DNA from: Promethearchaeota archaeon
Lineage (GTDB): Archaea; Asgardarchaeota; Lokiarchaeia; Sigyniarchaeales; Sigyniarchaeaceae
NCBI GenBank assembly: GCA_016932935.1
Contig: JAFGBX010000173.1
Location: 1 to 55,197, forward strand
Reading direction: 5' to 3'
DNA: 55,197 nt
Position 1 is the stretch's first letter. Each line of letters starts with the position of its first letter. Below the pieces are notes generated by a model. It made no database searches. It was not told where the DNA came from and saw only the letters and a program-made list of their open reading frames with translations. A program made the translations under genes and the position numbers. Positions 18,019-26,486 of the stretch are shown piece after piece.

Positions 18019-21000
18019 TTATTTTGCCAATTCCCAGATTTTAACTGTTTTTGTTCTTGAAATAGTGACAAGCTTGTTGGATTTATCAAGGAACGCTCCT
18101 TTTTTAAATTCCATATCGTTATCAAGCAAGAGGCTTTCGATGGTTTTGTTTTGCATATTCCAAATTATACCTATCATTCCTGCCTGAAATAAGCGCAAAT
18201 CGTCCGAGGAGAGCACGAGATCATCAGAACTTCGTGTTCGAATACCATGTTTGATATTAGAAATCGCGTTTTCTTTCAAGTTGTATGAATAATATCCATC
18301 CCCATAATGAGGCCAAATTACGTAACGTCCTTGTTGGGTGACAAACAATTCATCTTCCCATGAAAAAACGTTTTCCACCTTCACGCTTGTCGAGCCATCG
18401 TTCTTTTCCAATGCATCAAGGGTAGATGTGCATAATTTACCGGTATAATAACCTTCTTCCGAAAAAAGAGGATGGATTATTTTATCTGGTTCAATAAGAA
18501 CGAGTGAATTGATTGATAGATCGACATATCGCGAGAATACACAATTTAAATCTTCGTCATATAATTTAAGTGTATTTGCTTCTGAAACACATATGAGCTT
18601 GTTATCTCGGGGAGCTCTCGCGTGCCATTTCCGATCATGTTGCCTATATTCCATCCGATCCTTGAGTCGCTGAACAGTGTATTTATCTTGTTCACCTGCA
18701 CTCAAAGTATCACGTTTTGATGATTGTACAATAGAATCTGGTTTCTTTTCCATTTGAAAGGCCACACGTTTAACTATTTCTCCTGTAAAAAGTGATATTT
18801 TTACCATCGGATAAGCGAGTTCCTTTGGCAAGATGATGATGTGGTTCGCGTCGGGAGTAATCAGGAGTTTATATGATCTCCCAACATTCGTCGTGATGGA
18901 TAGCTCCCTTTTCTTGCTTTCGAGATTCCAGGCCGTTAACGAACCATCTTCATAGCATATGATAACGCGGTTCCTTGCGTTATCAACGACCATTTCAATC
19001 GGGTCTGTTTTTTTGTCAGCATCGACAGTGAAAGAGAGGCTTGGGTTCAAGAATGGAACCATTTCCAATTTCGGAAGCGATTTTCGGATATCTTGGATAA
19101 TGGTATCTATGAGATAATCTTGGACGGCAAGAAAGGAATCATCCTTTACCCAAAAAAGGAGATCTTGAAGAGGCCAATAGGTACGCTCTTTCACGTCTTT
19201 TAGACAAATCAAGATTTCTTGTTTAATTATATCTGGATCGAGCTTGTGGTTTGTTGCATACTCGATGAGTTTATCACGTCCTGACGTAGATGGATAGGAG
19301 GATCCTCTCTGTTTCCGATACTTTGCTTCAAAGCGAAACGAAGAATCCTTTCGAATCAGCGATTTTATGTACTTTGTTAATATATCGTCGTCAAAAGATT
19401 CGATCCCGAGTTCTTCAATGAAGAAACCAATTCCATAGCCGTCCAGATCGAAGCTACCGTTCTTTGCTTTTATATTACAGTTTTCTATAATGTAGCTCGC
19501 GCTTTTTGGAAGTACTAGAGACAATTCATCACTTTTAAATTCCCGGTACAAAGCAATGCAGCGCCCAGCGCTGAATGAATCGAAACTTTCTTTCAACTTT
19601 TCCAATAACAACCTATCGTCCACGTCATGAAAGAAATGATTGGTTCTAAGCCTAAAGCCGTAATCGAGAGATCCATCTAATATTCTCCTGATGAGAATCT
19701 GTCCATACACGGCCATTGCCTTTGGATCTCCATATTCATTCAGTCGTTTGAGTAAGTGTAATTCAAAATCCTTATACACCAAATTTGAATTATAATCGTT
19801 CTCATCCCAGGCCTGCAGGATCGAACATAATGCCCAGAATTCTTCATCGACAGAATAGGTCCCTTTCTTAGCCACATATTCTTTCTCTCCATGCTTCCCC
19901 GTTCCCATCCGATCCATGTAGATATAATTGATTTTGTCTACAGATTCGACATCGTCGATATAAGCGCCTCGTTCCTCTCTAAGTTCATCGGAAATGTTGA
20001 TGACCAATTCAAAATGAAAATAAAAAACAACTTCATCCACGAGAATCTTAACGTGCTTGTCTTCCTTGATCACGGACAAATAATCATTGATCTTAAACCG
20101 AATGGAACTTGGAGCCAGCCGTTTATCAAGAATTTCAACAATCGATTGCTCAGTCTTTCCCCAGTTGGAACGAGCTTCTTCAATTATGCCAGCATCAAGG
20201 GTCAGATGCCTGAATTTCTCATCGTTCCAAAGATGGGAAGTGAAATATTCAATTTTTTTCATCTTTAAAAACTGATAGGTAATTTTTTCGAATAACTTTC
20301 GAGAATCGGGGGAGATGATGTAAAATAAGTTTTCAACGTCTTTGATCGCGATGTCACTGCTCTTGAGTAGCGAATCGAAAATAACATCGACGTTTTTTTT
20401 GCAGAACTCTAGGAATTGCCTGTTCTCCGGTTTTTCCTCTAAGCATTCCTCATCCCATTCAAATCTATCGGACATTATTTCAGAAGCGATAACTCTAACG
20501 GCTAAAAACCAATTGTTCTCAGAAACAAGTGTTTCCACGTATTTTGTTAAGCGTTCAAAGGAAAAAATGTAAAAGAGATCATAATTATCGGATATAATGT
20601 CCTTGAAGCGTTTCTCGTCCTTAAAATAGGAGTCGTAGACAGTTCGTGCGGCTGCTGGATCCCCGGCGTTAGCAAGCTCGACGAGAAAGAAATCTCCTAT
20701 ATTTTGATCGTGAGCTTCTTTAACATCTTCCCAAGAACACCCTCCTTGTTCGAACCAAAACTTGATCGGGTTCCAATTTGGGTCAAGCTCGGTCATTAGG
20801 ACTTCGATATCATATCCAGCCTGAGAAATTTGAGGCTTGAATGAAGGACCGAGATGTTTTTCTAGCAAGGTTTTCCACGGATCGAGAGGTTTGTTGAAAA
20901 GCGAGACGAGGGCTGCCTTTGCGCGATCATCCTTTAATGAATCAGCAAGGTGCCAAACAACCTCCACGAGATACGCGCGAAGCTTCACATCTGTAACATT

Positions 21001-21900
21001 CGAGACCAAATAATCGACCAGGCGATCTAAATGCTCCTTTTGGAGGAGTTTCCGCGGCATTCCCTCCTCCAAGATGGCGATCTGGTTGTCGGCCGTTTCC
21101 CGTTCAAACCGTGCAAAATGGGATTCAATCATCCTCTCGGGATTATCCACGTCCCCCGCCTCACAGAACCGCAGCCAGACACGGATTTCAGGGATCGAAC
21201 CAAACGTGATTCCTTCCGAGATCGAGATGAGAAAAAAGGAAAAAACAGACAACATGTATTTTTTTTCGCGAGTTTTTTCATCCATAGGTTTGTTCTCAGA
21301 TTGATAACAATCGTCTGGAAGCAACCGACACTCCATATTGACTTTTTCACTATGGTCCACAATCACGCTCATCATTACATTTTCATTCACGGGAGAATCA
21401 TAGAACGTGGCTTCAAAGTCATCCAATTTCACTTTCACTAACAAATCGGGCGTTTCATGGAGCCCTTCTTGAACTCTGATGAAAGGACAATCAAGCTTCC
21501 TCGTGAAGGTAACATCGAATCCCCCCTCTACGCTGAGCTGGGTAATTCCCACGGGAAGAATGCCGTTGATCTGAAGAGCATCTTTGAATCCATGAATGAA
21601 TTGGAAATTTTCCCAGTCAAGATATTCACCAAGGCGCTTCCGTGCCCCCTCCCATCTCCGCGTCTTTAAATTGAGTATTCTTTCCTTGAACACGCGTTTC
21701 GCATTTTCGACGCTCGGTTGTGTATCGAACCCGAGGATCTGGTAGATGAGGGGATCGTGGGAACTTTTATTATAGATGGCGCCGTAGGTAGCGTTTCGAT
21801 CATTCATACAAAGGCACAGTTCTTCTGCTTCATAGCGAGCACCACGCGTGTAAAAATGATAACTCATGTAACCGAATAAGTGTAGATTTTCATCTATCAT
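18019..21900 (-). CDS. large alpha-solenoid plus C-terminal WD40/quinoprotein-like beta-propeller protein
   Basis: 1293 aa; C-terminal VVDNARNRVIICYEDGSLTAWNLESKKREL..., LITPDANHIIILPK, ...TVKIWELAK; alpha-rich central region. Start overlaps the radical SAM gene stop (ATGA). Confidence 0.65.
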   Translation of the reverse strand: MIDENLHLFGYMSYHFYTRGARYEAEELCLCMNDRNATYGAIYNKSSHDPLIYQILGFDTQPSVENAKRVFKERILNLKTRRWEGARKRLGEYLDWENFQFIHGFKDALQINGILPVGITQLSVEGGFDVTFTRKLDCPFIRVQEGLHETPDLLVKVKLDDFEATFYDSPVNENVMMSVIVDHSEKVNMECRLLPDDCYQSENKPMDEKTREKKYMLSVFSFFLISISEGITFGSIPEIRVWLRFCEAGDVDNPERMIESHFARFERETADNQIAILEEGMPRKLLQKEHLDRLVDYLVSNVTDVKLRAYLVEVVWHLADSLKDDRAKAALVSLFNKPLDPWKTLLEKHLGPSFKPQISQAGYDIEVLMTELDPNWNPIKFWFEQGGCSWEDVKEAHDQNIGDFFLVELANAGDPAAARTVYDSYFKDEKRFKDIISDNYDLFYIFSFERLTKYVETLVSENNWFLAVRVIASEIMSDRFEWDEECLEEKPENRQFLEFCKKNVDVIFDSLLKSSDIAIKDVENLFYIISPDSRKLFEKITYQFLKMKKIEYFTSHLWNDEKFRHLTLDAGIIEEARSNWGKTEQSIVEILDKRLAPSSIRFKINDYLSVIKEDKHVKILVDEVVFYFHFELVINISDELREERGAYIDDVESVDKINYIYMDRMGTGKHGEKEYVAKKGTYSVDEEFWALCSILQAWDENDYNSNLVYKDFELHLLKRLNEYGDPKAMAVYGQILIRRILDGSLDYGFRLRTNHFFHDVDDRLLLEKLKESFDSFSAGRCIALYREFKSDELSLVLPKSASYIIENCNIKAKNGSFDLDGYGIGFFIEELGIESFDDDILTKYIKSLIRKDSSFRFEAKYRKQRGSSYPSTSGRDKLIEYATNHKLDPDIIKQEILICLKDVKERTYWPLQDLLFWVKDDSFLAVQDYLIDTIIQDIRKSLPKLEMVPFLNPSLSFTVDADKKTDPIEMVVDNARNRVIICYEDGSLTAWNLESKKRELSITTNVGRSYKLLITPDANHIIILPKELAYPMVKISLFTGEIVKRVAFQMEKKPDSIVQSSKRDTLSAGEQDKYTVQRLKDRMEYRQHDRKWHARAPRDNKLICVSEANTLKLYDEDLNCVFSRYVDLSINSLVLIEPDKIIHPLFSEEGYYTGKLCTSTLDALEKNDGSTSVKVENVFSWEDELFVTQQGRYVIWPHYGDGYYSYNLKENAISNIKHGIRTRSSDDLVLSSDDLRLFQAGMIGIIWNMQNKTIESLLLDNDMEFKKGAFLDKSNKLVTISRTKTVKIWELAK

Positions 21901-22961
21901 ATTATTTTCCCAGAGGATTTTTGATCATTTGACCCTTCATTGAATTCCGGGCAAGAGCGTTTGTTATGTATCAATTTTTTTCTGAATTCTGAGAATTCCC
22001 GTGAAAACCAGACATCATGGATAAAATCACGTGCCCTAGGCACGCTGATCCCTTTGATGCTCGGCTGGCCTTCTAGGAACGAGCAAGGGTAGGCAATCCC
22101 GTCGACGTTGATGTAACAGCTGAAACACGAGCCTTCGCATGGCTCAACCATCATCGACAAGTGCTGCTTGTTCGGTAGATCTTGAATCACGCCTAAAAAT
22201 CGATTCGCCGAGCAGCTATCGAACCCGAAATTTATCTTTCTACGAAGTGCATCGACGATCAATTCCTTGAAATTCGCAGCATCCATGGGATGGAGGGTCT
22301 TTCCCCGCCCCTTTTTTTTTAGACTCAAGAAGATGACTGCATTCAAGCGGTGGACGAGTCGTCGATCCACGCATGTTTTTTTTACAAGCTCCAAGCAATC
22401 GGTGGTCGTTTCCAGGGACATGAGCTGGTGGATGTTGATCTGCTTTCCTCCGGACTTCGCGAGGAGGGCAACAGCATCGAAGCACGTGTCGTCCTCGTAA
22501 TGGCTAACAGCTACGGAACCGCATAGCTCCACGAGTTTTTTTGCATGTTCCGTTGTCAAGTGACTTCCATTGATGGTGACGTTCGGGATGACCTGGTTTT
22601 CCCGGCAATATCGAAAAATGTTCCAGAGATCCGGGTTCGCATCGAGATCGCCTATGCCAAATGCGATTTGGGTGAGCGTGTCTGGAAGCTTGCGAAAAAG
22701 CGCCTTGAAGGTATCGATCGACATGTTCTTGCCAGCAGGCAAGTTGCTCTTATAGCACCACGGGCATCCTCGAGAACAAGATGTGGAAACCTCGATATCG
22801 GCCATTTCTGGCCCGAACGGGCTGAACTGCGGGTCCTCCTTCAAGGTATTCCCCCACCTGATGAAAAGACCGTTTTTCATGTTGAACTTGTAGTTGTATT
22901 TCGCGCTATGGAGAGTCTTCCATTCCCCGCTGGTCTTCACCCCGTATTGCATGCCGATCAC
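21897..22961 (-). CDS. radical SAM protein with SPASM-like C-terminal cysteines
   Basis: ADIEVSTSCSRGCPWCYKSNLPAGKNMS (CxxxCxxC) and CEGSCFSCYINVDGIAYPCSFLEG...CPEF. Confidence 0.9.
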   Translation of the reverse strand: MIGMQYGVKTSGEWKTLHSAKYNYKFNMKNGLFIRWGNTLKEDPQFSPFGPEMADIEVSTSCSRGCPWCYKSNLPAGKNMSIDTFKALFRKLPDTLTQIAFGIGDLDANPDLWNIFRYCRENQVIPNVTINGSHLTTEHAKKLVELCGSVAVSHYEDDTCFDAVALLAKSGGKQINIHQLMSLETTTDCLELVKKTCVDRRLVHRLNAVIFLSLKKKGRGKTLHPMDAANFKELIVDALRRKINFGFDSCSANRFLGVIQDLPNKQHLSMMVEPCEGSCFSCYINVDGIAYPCSFLEGQPSIKGISVPRARDFIHDVWFSREFSEFRKKLIHNKRSCPEFNEGSNDQKSSGKII

Positions 22962-22969
22962 GCGAAAGA

Positions 22970-22994
22970 ATAACCACCATCTATCTGTGGTTAT
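22970..22994. promoter_or_regulatory. candidate operator: 8-bp inverted repeat in the divergent promoter region
   Basis: ATAACCAC-CATCTATCT-GTGGTTAT, between the radical SAM gene start (22961, -) and the FVSNSSSAS gene start (23037, +). Confidence 0.5.
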
Positions 22995-23036
22995 AGACTT
23001 TTATATCACTTGATCTCGTTTTCCATTTCAAGGTGA

Positions 23037-23429
23037 TTGACCGTGAAAATACGCATGGGATTCGTGTCCAACAGTAGCAGTGCGTCCTATATCGTCGCAG
23101 TCAAGGGGGACTTGTACGAGTACGTGCAGCGATTGACGCGGAGCGCGAAAAAAGCTGGTTGGGTTCGTTCATGGAGCCACTTCTTTGACAAGAACGAGTT
23201 TGATGAGTTCATGGGTAATATGAAAGAACAATTGGAATCAGACAGCGATTCAACCCGCGAAAATGCAGAAGATATCCTGAAATTTATCGAAACCGCCAAG
23301 CGTGATGGCCTCAATTTGTATCATTGCACGTTCGATTGGGAGGAAGGCGACGTCACCTCGGGATGGGCTTCGGAGATTCTCGAGGCGCTAAAAAGCCGGG
23401 ATCTAAGAATAATATGGGAGGAAATGTGA
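23037..23429 (+). CDS. small protein with N-terminal KIRMGFVSNSSSASYIV motif
   Basis: (M)TVKIRMGFVSNSSSASYIVAVKGDLYEYV...; TTG or GTG start preceded by aaggtga. Confidence 0.65.
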   Translation: MTVKIRMGFVSNSSSASYIVAVKGDLYEYVQRLTRSAKKAGWVRSWSHFFDKNEFDEFMGNMKEQLESDSDSTRENAEDILKFIETAKRDGLNLYHCTFDWEEGDVTSGWASEILEALKSRDLRIIWEEM

Positions 23430-23488
23430 TCACTTAGGCCATCCTCAAGAAAAAATAGGCTCTTCTTTCCTCTGCAATAACTTCCAAT

Positions 23489-24046
23489 TTAAAAAAAGAG
23501 TTTGATTTTCACCAGGTATTTTCCCCATTTTTTGTCATCGCCTTCACCAACAGTTTCATACATTTTCCCGAGAAAATCATCGATTTCCTTTCTGATTTTC
23601 AAGTATACAGCAGTCTTTTTTTCCTGCCGTTTTATCAAGAATTCAAAAAAATCATTGATAATCTTTCCAACATTTTTATCTTGGAGATCTACCTTCACAC
23701 CAATCCTACTGAAGTAAATAATGTTCATGCGTTCATTATCGATCAAATGTTCGAGATCATCGATAATTTTTTTATCAACACCAAATTGCTTAAAATCCGT
23801 GGTTGCTTCATTCCTATCATGAATGTATCTGAAGCGGCATAACCCCAATACTTGATGTTTCATTTTGCTTCGTTTTTCAAGGAGAACAAACGTGGTATAC
23901 TTGCCTCCTTGCACCTCGTCTTGAGCGATGTATTCCATCAACGTTCCGGATGCTGCGTTCAATTCATCGAAAGCCAGCAGCCCCGTTTTAAATGCCAAGT
24001 CCTCGTCTGAAGCTTTAATTCGACGGAAAACAAAAATGAGCGTCAC
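23489..24046 (-). CDS. hypothetical protein, possible GNAT-fold acetyltransferase
   Basis: ORF with plausible GNAT-like segment IIYFSRIGVKVDLQDKNVGKIINDFFEFLIKRQ; weak similarity by eye. Confidence 0.45.
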   Translation of the reverse strand: MTLIFVFRRIKASDEDLAFKTGLLAFDELNAASGTLMEYIAQDEVQGGKYTTFVLLEKRSKMKHQVLGLCRFRYIHDRNEATTDFKQFGVDKKIIDDLEHLIDNERMNIIYFSRIGVKVDLQDKNVGKIINDFFEFLIKRQEKKTAVYLKIRKEIDDFLGKMYETVGEGDDKKWGKYLVKIKLFF

Positions 24047-24086
24047 TCCCTCTTGGTAGCATCGATTGCGGATCAGATGGACGCGA

Positions 24087-24311
24087 TCACTCGTCGAGCG
24101 CGATTAAACTATCTCCTTGGATTAAGAGTCCATCATCGCACCGGAAACATGCCAGTTTGCCCGTCATAAAGCCCTTCGTGTACCGTTCTCCCGGTTTTAT
24201 CATTTTACCACACATGGAACATCGGAGTAATGGGTTCGCGGCCATTTTTCCATCGGGCGATACCTGCTTGGCTTGATCATCGACTTTTTCGTTAACGTGA
24301 ATGCCTACCAT
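24087..24311 (-). CDS. small zinc-ribbon-like protein
   Basis: CSMCGKMIKPGERYTKGFMTGKLACFRCDDG (two CxxC pairs). Confidence 0.5.
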   Translation of the reverse strand: MVGIHVNEKVDDQAKQVSPDGKMAANPLLRCSMCGKMIKPGERYTKGFMTGKLACFRCDDGLLIQGDSLIALDE

Positions 24312-24435
24312 ACTATCACCCCAATAGAGGCACGTCTTGGTATTTTAACCACGATACTCTTGTAAAAAAGGCGATAAATAGTTGACGATAATCTGGACAG
24401 CGCCATGTCGGCGGTATCGCCGGCATACCAAGCAT

Positions 24436-24534
24436 GTCGGTGCCATCGGCGCCATCCACACGAGCGCCAAGAATGGCGACAACGTCAACGAGGCCTTCAT
24501 GCGCCTCACCAAGGCCATCTTAAAAAAGCCGTAA
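24436..24534 (+). pseudogene. C-terminal fragment of a small GTPase; direct repeat of 17619-17717
   Basis: VGAIGAIHTSAKNGDNVNEAFMRLTKAILKKP*; 87/99 nt identical to the 3' end of the 17199-17717 GTPase, with a 41-nt exact block. Confidence 0.85.
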
Positions 24535-24552
24535 TTCTTTTCCCGACTGGAT

Positions 24553-24987
24553 TCATGCCAGTTCCTCTAGGAACAGGATGCTGGCACCCTGTAACCTGCC
24601 CTTCTCCCTCGCGAGGATTTCCTTCTCCTTGGTGAAGACAGCGCTGGAATTCGTGAGCCTTGCCGCCGTGATCGTCGCGTTGTCGCAAAAGGAAACGGGG
24701 TTGATTGCTTTCAAATGTGACAAGGTGATCGTGAATTCCCACGTGAGATCCAGCACGTCGAGACGGAGGTCGTTCGTCAACGCGTGCATGCTGGTGTATG
24801 CGAAGGTCTCATCCTTCGTCTTTCGTTCGAGCACGTAACCGGTCTCGGCGACCGTGATCTTGCTCACGCACGCGTACGAGGCCGTGCCATCTAGTATTTT
24901 ATCGATCAGCCGAACCGCGTGCGCATGAATGCTGTCGCTATCGATGAAATACCCGACGAGAACCGAGGAATCCAACGCAACCCTCAC
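24553..24987 (-). CDS. vapC: PIN-domain toxin (VapC family)
   Basis: MRVALDSSVLVGYFIDSDS..., ITVAETGYVLE, SFCDNATITAARLTNSSAVFTKEKEI acidic PIN pattern; 4-bp overlap with the upstream RHH gene. Confidence 0.8.
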   Translation of the reverse strand: MRVALDSSVLVGYFIDSDSIHAHAVRLIDKILDGTASYACVSKITVAETGYVLERKTKDETFAYTSMHALTNDLRLDVLDLTWEFTITLSHLKAINPVSFCDNATITAARLTNSSAVFTKEKEILAREKGRLQGASILFLEELA

Positions 24988-25253
24988 GAGATGCCCTCCT
25001 CGCGGTACCCCTCGTTGAATACCTCCCTCGTCTCCCGCGAGGAGACCGGCTTCCTCCCCGCGCGCTTGTACACGAGATCCAGGACTTGCTGGGCGGATTT
25101 CGCTGGCGGTTCGAGCTGCTGCGCGAGAAACGCTTCCAAGGCGCGCCGGATGATCTCGACCCTGCTGGTGCCTTCTCGCCTGGCGATGCTGTCCAGCTTG
25201 TCAGCCAATCCCTTGCCGATTCGGATCGAGGAGATGGTCGTCGTCTCTTCCAT
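24984..25253 (-). CDS. vapB: ribbon-helix-helix antitoxin (VapB family)
   Basis: ISSIRIGKGLADKLDSIARREGTSRVEIIRRALEAFLAQQ RHH pattern upstream of vapC. Confidence 0.8.
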   Translation of the reverse strand: MEETTTISSIRIGKGLADKLDSIARREGTSRVEIIRRALEAFLAQQLEPPAKSAQQVLDLVYKRAGRKPVSSRETREVFNEGYREEGIS

Positions 25254-25399
25254 GAGGTTAGGATCGCGACGGAATGATATATGCCTTATGTCAAGTTACA
25301 CAAGATGATGTGGCTTTGATACATCGGGTTGTAGAATATTGGAGAGGGCCTTTCACTCTTAAAAGGCCTCACGATGAATGATGCAACCGGGGAACCACT

Positions 25400-26413
25400 T
25401 TGCAGACAAGCATCTCAGACGCCATCGAGCCCGGCTCGTTGACCATCCGCATCTTGACCACGAACGAGACGAACGTGACCCTGCAAACGGACAAGCGCTT
25501 CGAGGGAGCGGTCGTCCAGCCCGGCGCGGCCGCCAGCGGCTTCATTGGCGAGCACGGCCTGGCGGCGTGGGTCGAGGTCAAGCGTGGGGATCGGCGGCAC
25601 GCGGTTCTGTTCGACACGGGCGGCATCAACGCTTCCATCTTGCACAACCTCGGGCGGATGAACCTGAAGTTGGGCGACGTGGACAAGGTGATCATCAGCC
25701 ACGGCCACTTCGACCACACGGGGAGCTTGGTGAAGGTACTACCGGAACTCAAGGCCGGCTGCGAGCTGTTCATCCACCCGTCTTCCTACGTGCAAAACCA
25801 CATGGTGACGACGAATAGCGGCGAAGAGGTGCCCCTCGTCGACTTCTCGAAGGCCGTGCGCGAGCTCAAGAAGGCAGGGAAGGTCACCCACGAGGTGAAG
25901 CTGCCGGCGCTGGACAAGGCGCAGGTGGAGAAGCTCGCATCGGAGCACGGCGTGCGGGTCATCGAGACCGGCCAGCCCGTGGACGTGTGCCCCGGCGCCG
26001 CGACGAGCGGGGAGGTGGAGCTCTTCGACCCGCTCGAGGTCACGCCGGGGTTCTACCTCCTGAAAAGCAAGGCGGACGTGGAGAAGCACACCTTCAGGGA
26101 CGAGATCGCCTTGTACATGAACGTCAAGGGCAAGGGGCTCGTCATCCTCACGGGTTGCGGCCACACCGGCATCTTGAACACCATCCGCCACGGGCAGAAG
26201 CTCACGGGCATCGAACGGGTGCACGCCGTGATCGGCGGGTTCCACTTGGAGATGAGCCCGGAAACGACCGTCGAACGCACGATCCAGGCGTTGAGGCAGC
26301 TCGACCCGGCCGTCCTCTGCGGGATGCACTGCACGGGGCTCGCGTTCAATGCCAAGATGCTCGGGAGCGATGCACACGTGCAAGGTGTCGTCGGGACGGA
26401 GTTTCGCTTCTGA
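25400..26413 (+). CDS. metallo-beta-lactamase-fold hydrolase (dihydropterin-type MBL family)
   Basis: VIISHGHFDHTGSLVKVL (HxHxDH), LVILTGCGHTGILNTIRHG, AVIGGFHLE. Confidence 0.88.
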   Translation: MQTSISDAIEPGSLTIRILTTNETNVTLQTDKRFEGAVVQPGAAASGFIGEHGLAAWVEVKRGDRRHAVLFDTGGINASILHNLGRMNLKLGDVDKVIISHGHFDHTGSLVKVLPELKAGCELFIHPSSYVQNHMVTTNSGEEVPLVDFSKAVRELKKAGKVTHEVKLPALDKAQVEKLASEHGVRVIETGQPVDVCPGAATSGEVELFDPLEVTPGFYLLKSKADVEKHTFRDEIALYMNVKGKGLVILTGCGHTGILNTIRHGQKLTGIERVHAVIGGFHLEMSPETTVERTIQALRQLDPAVLCGMHCTGLAFNAKMLGSDAHVQGVVGTEFRF

Positions 26414-26486
26414 TGCCCCGCTCCGCCAAACCTTTTCTTGGACGCGGCCGTCATGCATGCGGGCACGTGCCCGCGTGATCGAGAGC

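Noticed and set aside
24405-24635. 76-aa plus-strand ORF
   Set aside because: Out of frame with the GTPase C-terminal fragment that explains this sequence; no independent support.
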